Part shown: in pieces, positions 59,686-64,000 of the stretch
Numbering within the stretch: position 1 is the first letter of the stretch
Layout of the letters: every line of letters begins with the position of its first letter
NCBI GenBank assembly: GCA_014377845.1
Contig: JACMOV010000224.1
Location: 1-64,000, forward strand
Reading direction: 5' to 3'
Source of the DNA: Herminiimonas sp.
Lineage (GTDB): Bacteria; Pseudomonadota; Gammaproteobacteria; Burkholderiales; Burkholderiaceae_D
Length of the DNA: 64,000 nucleotides
Made by a program: the position numbers and the translations under genes
Notes under the pieces: generated by a model
The model's input: only the letters and a program-made list of their open reading frames with translations
Told to the model about the DNA's origin: nothing
Databases searched by the model: none

Positions 59686-60873
59686 CTATGACGTCAGCAG
59701 CGCGCTCGCCTTGATCAATCGGGCATGCATCAATTTCTGCTGTTCGCCATTAAAAATCGTACGGACGTCCGCAAACGCTGCCTCGATTCGGGCCACGGTT
59801 TCGGCAAGCCTGCTCTCGGCTTGGCTGCGCATCAGCAATCCAAATCTTCGATGATCCGCAAGCAGTGATTCCCGCGTGATGTCGTACCGCCCGGTGCTCA
59901 CCTGCATGAATAATCTTGTTGGCGTGTCGTCGGCACTTGGAACGACATCAAACGCCGGGGCAAGGCGCCAGCGCCGTTCGTCATGCCGATAGATCACTGC
60001 GTGATTGCGAGGGTGATCGTCGTCGTTACCCACAATGGCGTTGAACACCATCCGGTCATAAAGCTCGAAGCAATCCTCGGCCGGCGCACCGATCCTGCGC
60101 AGTTCTTCCGCAAGCCGCGGGTAGCTCGCCCTGCCGGCATCGCTAGTGTCCGGTGCAGGGAATTGGGCCTGCAACAGGGTTGCGGCACTGACGGCCATGA
60201 TCCGCTTTTCGCCATCGCGATCGAAGCGAAGCACGCGCACGGCACTACGGGCGCCTGCAATCGGATGGTGGACGGTCTGAGCGAATCGCATGCCGGCTGC
60301 CCGCCCCCACTGCTGGGTGCCATGCTCCAGCAACTCGAGATCCGTGGCATCGGTGGGCAAGCCGGGTTTCACGATCCAGCATTGCGTGCCATCCTGAATG
60401 GTCGCCTTTGGGCGGGCGCCACCCATGCTGGGAGTTGCAAACAGTTGTTTGCGCAACATTGGATGCACTGCCGGCAGGTTGGCTGAAATCGCCCGCAATT
60501 CATCTGCGAGCTCAGGCAGTTTCGATAATTTCGGTGCAACGAGGGCTTGCGCATTGGGAGACGTTGACTGCCCGATAGCAAGCGCGCCCCACCGGTCCCC
60601 GTTGCCCGAATGAAGTAGGTAGCGAAGCGGTGCGGCGCCATCAGGCAGACCGTGCAGGCGACGGATGAGCATCTGGCCCCACCCATCCGGACCAGCATCA
60701 CGAAGCACGTCGTGCAACCCTCCGTATCGGTCCTTCTGGGAGAACTCGCCCGGCCGAAACGGAAGATTGACGGGATCGATCGACCACGCCAATCCCTTGT
60801 CGCGGTAACTATCGGCGTAGCGAAAGTAGCCGACCTTCGTGGCGTCATCGAAGCGGTATCGGCCCGCGACCAC
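59686..60873 (-). CDS. hipA: HipA-family toxin (serine/threonine kinase)
   Basis: 395 residues from GTG 60873. Kinase signatures of HipA: P-loop-like SMGGARPKA, catalytic loop GNDDDHPRNHA, metal-binding DVVPSADDT. HipA toxins phosphorylate a tRNA synthetase or other translation targets and cause growth arrest unless bound by HipB. Coding similarity to HipA continues upstream of 60873 (KPLFIYLQRPDTGEW), but no ATG, GTG or TTG is there; the codon where ATG would be expected (60922-60924) reads GTA. Either a non-standard start is used or the gene lost its start and 20 residues. Partner antitoxin gene 13 bases upstream of that point. Confidence 0.85.
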   Translation of the reverse strand: MVAGRYRFDDATKVGYFRYADSYRDKGLAWSIDPVNLPFRPGEFSQKDRYGGLHDVLRDAGPDGWGQMLIRRLHGLPDGAAPLRYLLHSGNGDRWGALAIGQSTSPNAQALVAPKLSKLPELADELRAISANLPAVHPMLRKQLFATPSMGGARPKATIQDGTQCWIVKPGLPTDATDLELLEHGTQQWGRAAGMRFAQTVHHPIAGARSAVRVLRFDRDGEKRIMAVSAATLLQAQFPAPDTSDAGRASYPRLAEELRRIGAPAEDCFELYDRMVFNAIVGNDDDHPRNHAVIYRHDERRWRLAPAFDVVPSADDTPTRLFMQVSTGRYDITRESLLADHRRFGLLMRSQAESRLAETVARIEAAFADVRTIFNGEQQKLMHARLIKASALLTS

Positions 60874-60937
60874 CCACTCCCCGGTATCCGGGCGCTGTAG
60901 GTAGATGAACAGGGGCTTCGATACGCCTGACGTTATC

Positions 60938-61264
60938 CTAGAAATAATCGTCCCCTGCGCCGTCAGGTGCGCGCGTGCGCGGCGCGGCGATCGTCATCTC
61001 CCAAAAATCGGGGGAAAGCGCCGGGGCAGCCTGCTCGAGCAAGCCCAGCACGTGTAGCGCCCCCAGATAGACGGCGACACTGACGCTGGATTCGCCACGC
61101 TCGAGGCGGCGCAAGGTAGGATCGGATATCCCCAGGCGAGCACAAAGGTCGACCGCGCGAATTCGTTGCGCAACCCGCTGCCGACGCACGGTCGCACCCC
61201 ACATCCTCAACCGCTCGACAACTAGGGTGTGAACTAACACTTTGTCCGGTGTTTGCTTCGGCAT
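60938..61264 (-). CDS. hipB: HipB-type antitoxin, XRE family
   Basis: 108 residues. XRE helix-turn-helix (QRVAQRIRAVDLCARLGISDPTLRRLERGE) with a C-terminal tail (APRTRAPDGAGDDYF) that may bind the toxin. HipB binds its own promoter and HipA. Upstream is an AT-rich region with TATAAT at 61296-61301 on the minus strand. Confidence 0.83.
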   Translation of the reverse strand: MPKQTPDKVLVHTLVVERLRMWGATVRRQRVAQRIRAVDLCARLGISDPTLRRLERGESSVSVAVYLGALHVLGLLEQAAPALSPDFWEMTIAAPRTRAPDGAGDDYF

Positions 61265-61819
61265 GATTGCCCGCCATTAGGAACATTATTTTTGGATTAT
61301 ATTCCATAAAACAATTTTAATGTTCAAAATTTCATTAAGCGAGCGTTATGGCCATGGTCAGTTCTGGTCGCCAGGCTCACGCAACCGACGCCAACCAGGA
61401 AACTGGGTGTCCGCCACGGTGTAGCGATTGCTTTGTACAGACGGACACAGAAGCAGCATGTTAGCCCCGCAAAACCGCGCGCAACACCTGCCAGCCAATG
61501 CTTCCCCGCAGGGACCCCCGACGTGTAGGAACGCTCGCCCTCTTCCCCAGCTCATTGCTGGATCGGACGACTGTAACCCTCGCTTCCGCACCGGGCCGGT
61601 TTCAGGTGAAAAACCGGCCAAGATAGTTGTCGTTTACCGGCCATGATAATTGTCGCTCACCACTACGGAATCCTTCCTATCGGAAATTTAAATCTCGGTA
61701 GTCTGACTTCTGTCAGCAGGACTTCCTATCCGTGCGCAGAACGCATCGACATGTGTGCGCACAGGATACGGCCTGGGCTGCACGAAACCCGAGGGTACTT
61801 ATTTTGCAAAAGGATACTG
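61265..61819. other. Spacer with IS-like debris between hipB and the glycosidase remnant
   Basis: 555 bases without a convincing gene. AT-rich hipBA promoter region at 61265-61340. A hairpin GCCGGTTT/AAACCGGC at about 61594-61618 is not followed by T residues. Nearby GATAGTTGTCGTTTACCGGCC and GATAATTGTCGCTCACC look like a short direct repeat of insertion-sequence end type. A minus-strand frame at 61358-61621 (87 codons) is unrecognised and rated doubtful. Confidence 0.5.
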
Positions 61820-63561
61820 ATGAACACTCTTCACCATCCGCAACTGAAATTTCTCAAGCGCTCCGTCATCTTTGCATTAGCGTTGGCAACAGCAGGATTC
61901 AACACCACAGCCAACGCGCACAGCAATTTTCTGAAAGCGAGCGGCAGATCGGTCAAGAATCGAAACGGGACCGGCGACAATGTCTATCTGCGCGGCGTCA
62001 ATTTAGGCGGCTGGGAAGTGCATGAAGCATGGATGTCGCCAATGAAAGGGGTCAACGACGAATACAGTTTGCGTCGCGTTTTGAGCTAGCGATTCGGTGA
62101 CGCCGGACGGGACAACCTGATCAACGCCTATCAGGACACGTATTTGCAGGAAAAGGACTTTATCTACCTTTCTGAAATGGGCATGAGTGTCGTGCGCTTG
62201 CCTATTTATTACCTGAATCACATGAACGAAGACGGCACCTGGAAGCGCGATGCGTCGGGCAATATCGACTTTCGCCGCATCGAATGGGTTGTCAACATGG
62301 CGAAGAAACATCGGCTTTACGTGATCCTCGATCTCCATGGGGCGCCAGGCTCGCAAAATGGCGCTGACCACAGCGGGAAGATCGGCGACTCGGGCGAATT
62401 GTGGAACAGCACCGTGTATCAGAACCAGACGGTGAACTTCTGGAAAGAACTGGCGAGACGATTCAAGGACGAATCGACCGTGGCTGGCTACGACCTGTTG
62501 AACGAACCCTCGCAGAATTATCCGTCAGCTGCTTCACGCGTGGTGCTGGAGCTGTACGACCGTATTTATAAAGAAATTCGCGCAGTCGACCCCAACCACA
62601 TGATCATCCTGGAAGGTACCTGGGACTGGAGCGTCATGGCCAATCCCGCCGATTTCGGCTGGACGAACGTGATGTATCAATTCCATTACTACAACTGGGG
62701 CAACGATTCGAATTACCAATCCCAGGTAGATTTCACGGAATCCAAGATCAACCAGGAAAAACAGTATTTTTCCTTCAACGTGCCGCATTACGTCGGCGAG
62801 TTCCAGCTGTTTGCATTGCAAAACAGCTGGGAATATGCGCTGCGCCGATACAACGAGGTCGGATGGCATTGGACGACCTGGACCTACAAAGGAACCGATA
62901 TCGGTAACTGGGCCTTGTTTAACAACACCAACGCTGCAGGCAATACCCCCGACGTCTGGAATGACAGTTATGCCAGCATTGAATCAAAATGGCGCAGTTG
63001 GGATACGGAGAAAAACATGGTACCCAATACCATGCTTACCGGTGTTGTCAAAGCGGCGCTGACGGGTAACAACAGCTTGATCCGCAACCTGCCGTATGAA
63101 GGCAACTGGGATGCGTCCAAACAAATGCGCGCAGAGAATTTTTATTCGCAAAGCGGCGTTTCAGTCAACTCCGGTATCGTTGGCAGTATCGTTCCACGAA
63201 CAATGGAGCGCGCTTGCAGCAGTGGGCCTTTATCGGAAGTGGTGGCGCAAATCAAAAATGGGTCGTTGTGAGCATGGGCAATGGATTTTGGCAGTTGCGT
63301 TCGGTGCTCAGCAACATGTGCGCGGACGTGAGTGATCTCAGTACCAACGATGGGGCCCCGATTCAGCAGTGGTCATGTCATGGAGGCAGCAATCAGCAAT
63401 TCAAATTTGAAAGCCAGGGAGATGGTTATTTCTACGTACGCGCAGTAAATAGTGGCAAGTGCTTGAACGTGACGGATGTCCCGACGGCAGACGGCGCCGG
63501 CATTCAGCAGTGGAGCTGTGGTGGCGACAATGCAAAGTGGAGATTTCAATTAACGAAATAG
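61820..63561 (+). pseudogene. GH5 glycoside hydrolase with ricin-type lectin domain, inactivated
   Basis: Start ATG 61820 with AAAGGA upstream and a Sec signal peptide (to ANA). A GH5 cellulase-like domain follows: YLRGVNLGGWE, both catalytic glutamates (LLNEPSQN and YVGEF). An amber TAG at 62087-62089 interrupts the frame where relatives have a sense codon (probably CAG); the same frame continues for 375 codons to 63271. Then a frameshift/deletion near 63160-63200 separates it from a ricin-B beta-trefoil (two QxW repeats: GARLQQWAF, PIQQWSC; third GIQQWSC). It was a secreted beta-glucan-type hydrolase with a carbohydrate-binding domain. Confidence 0.82.
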
Positions 63562-63661
63562 TTGTCACTCGCACTCCAAATGCACCGCGGTGAATAAATG
63601 ATGGACTTGCTGTAACAGCCCAAAATCTGAACCGCGCCGGCAATCATGGAAGCTGTTTAGC

Positions 63662-64000
63662 TTAGTGCAGGTTCGACAACGTCATTTCTGAGTTGCCGGT
63701 ATTGGTTTGCCTCAGCTGCGGCCGGCGGGATATAAGGTTCTGTCGCAATAGCACAACGAGGCGAAGGATCTGTGCAAGATCGGTGGCGATCAGAACGCCA
63801 GTGACGCGTTTGATGGCCCGGTGGCCTTGCTCGACGATATTGTTGAGATACTTTGACTGACGCAGCATGATGGCCTAGCGGTGACTGGTCGAGTGGTCGA
63901 GTGATCAACCGCTACGCCACGTTCGGCCATCATCTCTTCCTGACGCCGTAAGCGCAGCGGGTAGGCCACATACCGGCGCACGCAGACCAGAATCACTTCA
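63662..64000 (-). pseudogene. IS6/IS26-family transposase remnant with internal deletion
   Basis: The N-terminal frame (ILVCVRRYVAYPLRLR, EEMMAERGVAVDHST) stops being homologous after HST, and another frame resumes with the IS6 C-terminal block (RQSKYLNNIVEQGHRAIKRVT). About 140 residues with the DDE catalytic core are missing. The start lies beyond the right edge. It flanks the dead GH5 gene. Confidence 0.83.

Noticed and set aside
61358..61621. 87-codon minus-strand frame beside hipB
   Set aside because: No recognisable family, no ribosome site, and it lies in IS-like debris.

Overview
This 64 kb window is chromosomal DNA of a GC-rich betaproteobacterium, most likely of the Burkholderiales/Oxalobacteraceae type. 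That placement is inferred from gene content and protein style (pqqABCDE, a prkA-yeaH-spoVR operon, the def-fmt and LysM-dprA-smg-topB neighbourhood, ProQ, a DUF6139 protein) and not from a ribosomal RNA. Genes are dense and mostly intact up to about 59.0 kb. The last 5 kb is lower-GC accessory DNA with insertion-sequence debris, a truncated tRNA gene, a hipBA toxin-antitoxin pair and a broken glycosidase gene.

Region by region. 0-9.7 kb: a PAS-GGDEF-EAL signalling protein cut by the left edge, alkB, ada with an unusual N-terminal extension, an SNF2/HepA-type helicase, an MFS transporter, a ProQ-like RNA chaperone and a small cupin. 9.9-12 kb: two tandem repeat lipoproteins, then a decayed segment with a truncated anion permease run into an internally deleted pirin gene. 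12-17.6 kb: a MoxY-type sensor kinase with its NarL-type regulator, divergent from a complete pqqA-pqqB-pqqC-pqqD-pqqE operon. 17.7-21.9 kb: a convergent four-gene operon (sulfurtransferase, OsmC-like, acyl-CoA dehydrogenase-like, rubredoxin fused to a rubredoxin reductase-like domain) whose joint function I do not recognise. 22-26 kb: DUF6139, a TerC-family protein, a Bax inhibitor-1 family protein, NhaR and CreA.

26-32 kb: a complete four-gene 'ligase-associated DNA damage response' cassette (exonuclease, ATP-dependent ligase, Lhr-like helicase, PdeM). 32-37 kb: a PAS histidine kinase, a YegD-like Hsp70 relative, Tag glycosylase, an OmpA-family porin and a small SET-domain protein. 37.7-42.7 kb: prkA-yeaH-spoVR(ycgB). 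42.9-47 kb: a COG2509-type flavoprotein, CorA and a phospholipase D/cardiolipin synthase. 47-52.8 kb, leftward: def-fmt, then metH preceded by what looks like a SAM-II riboswitch (with an extra small helix) and an intrinsic terminator. 53-59 kb: LysM protein, dprA, smg and topB with a histone-H1-like tail.

The most useful observations are the SAM-II-like leader of metH, the unexplained sulfurtransferase/OsmC/ACAD/rubredoxin operon facing the PQQ operon, the cupin-like extension on Ada, the attenuator-like hairpin directly before the TerC gene, the 15-bp palindrome upstream of prkA, and the tRNA-Asn remnant cut by IS3 debris next to hipBA.
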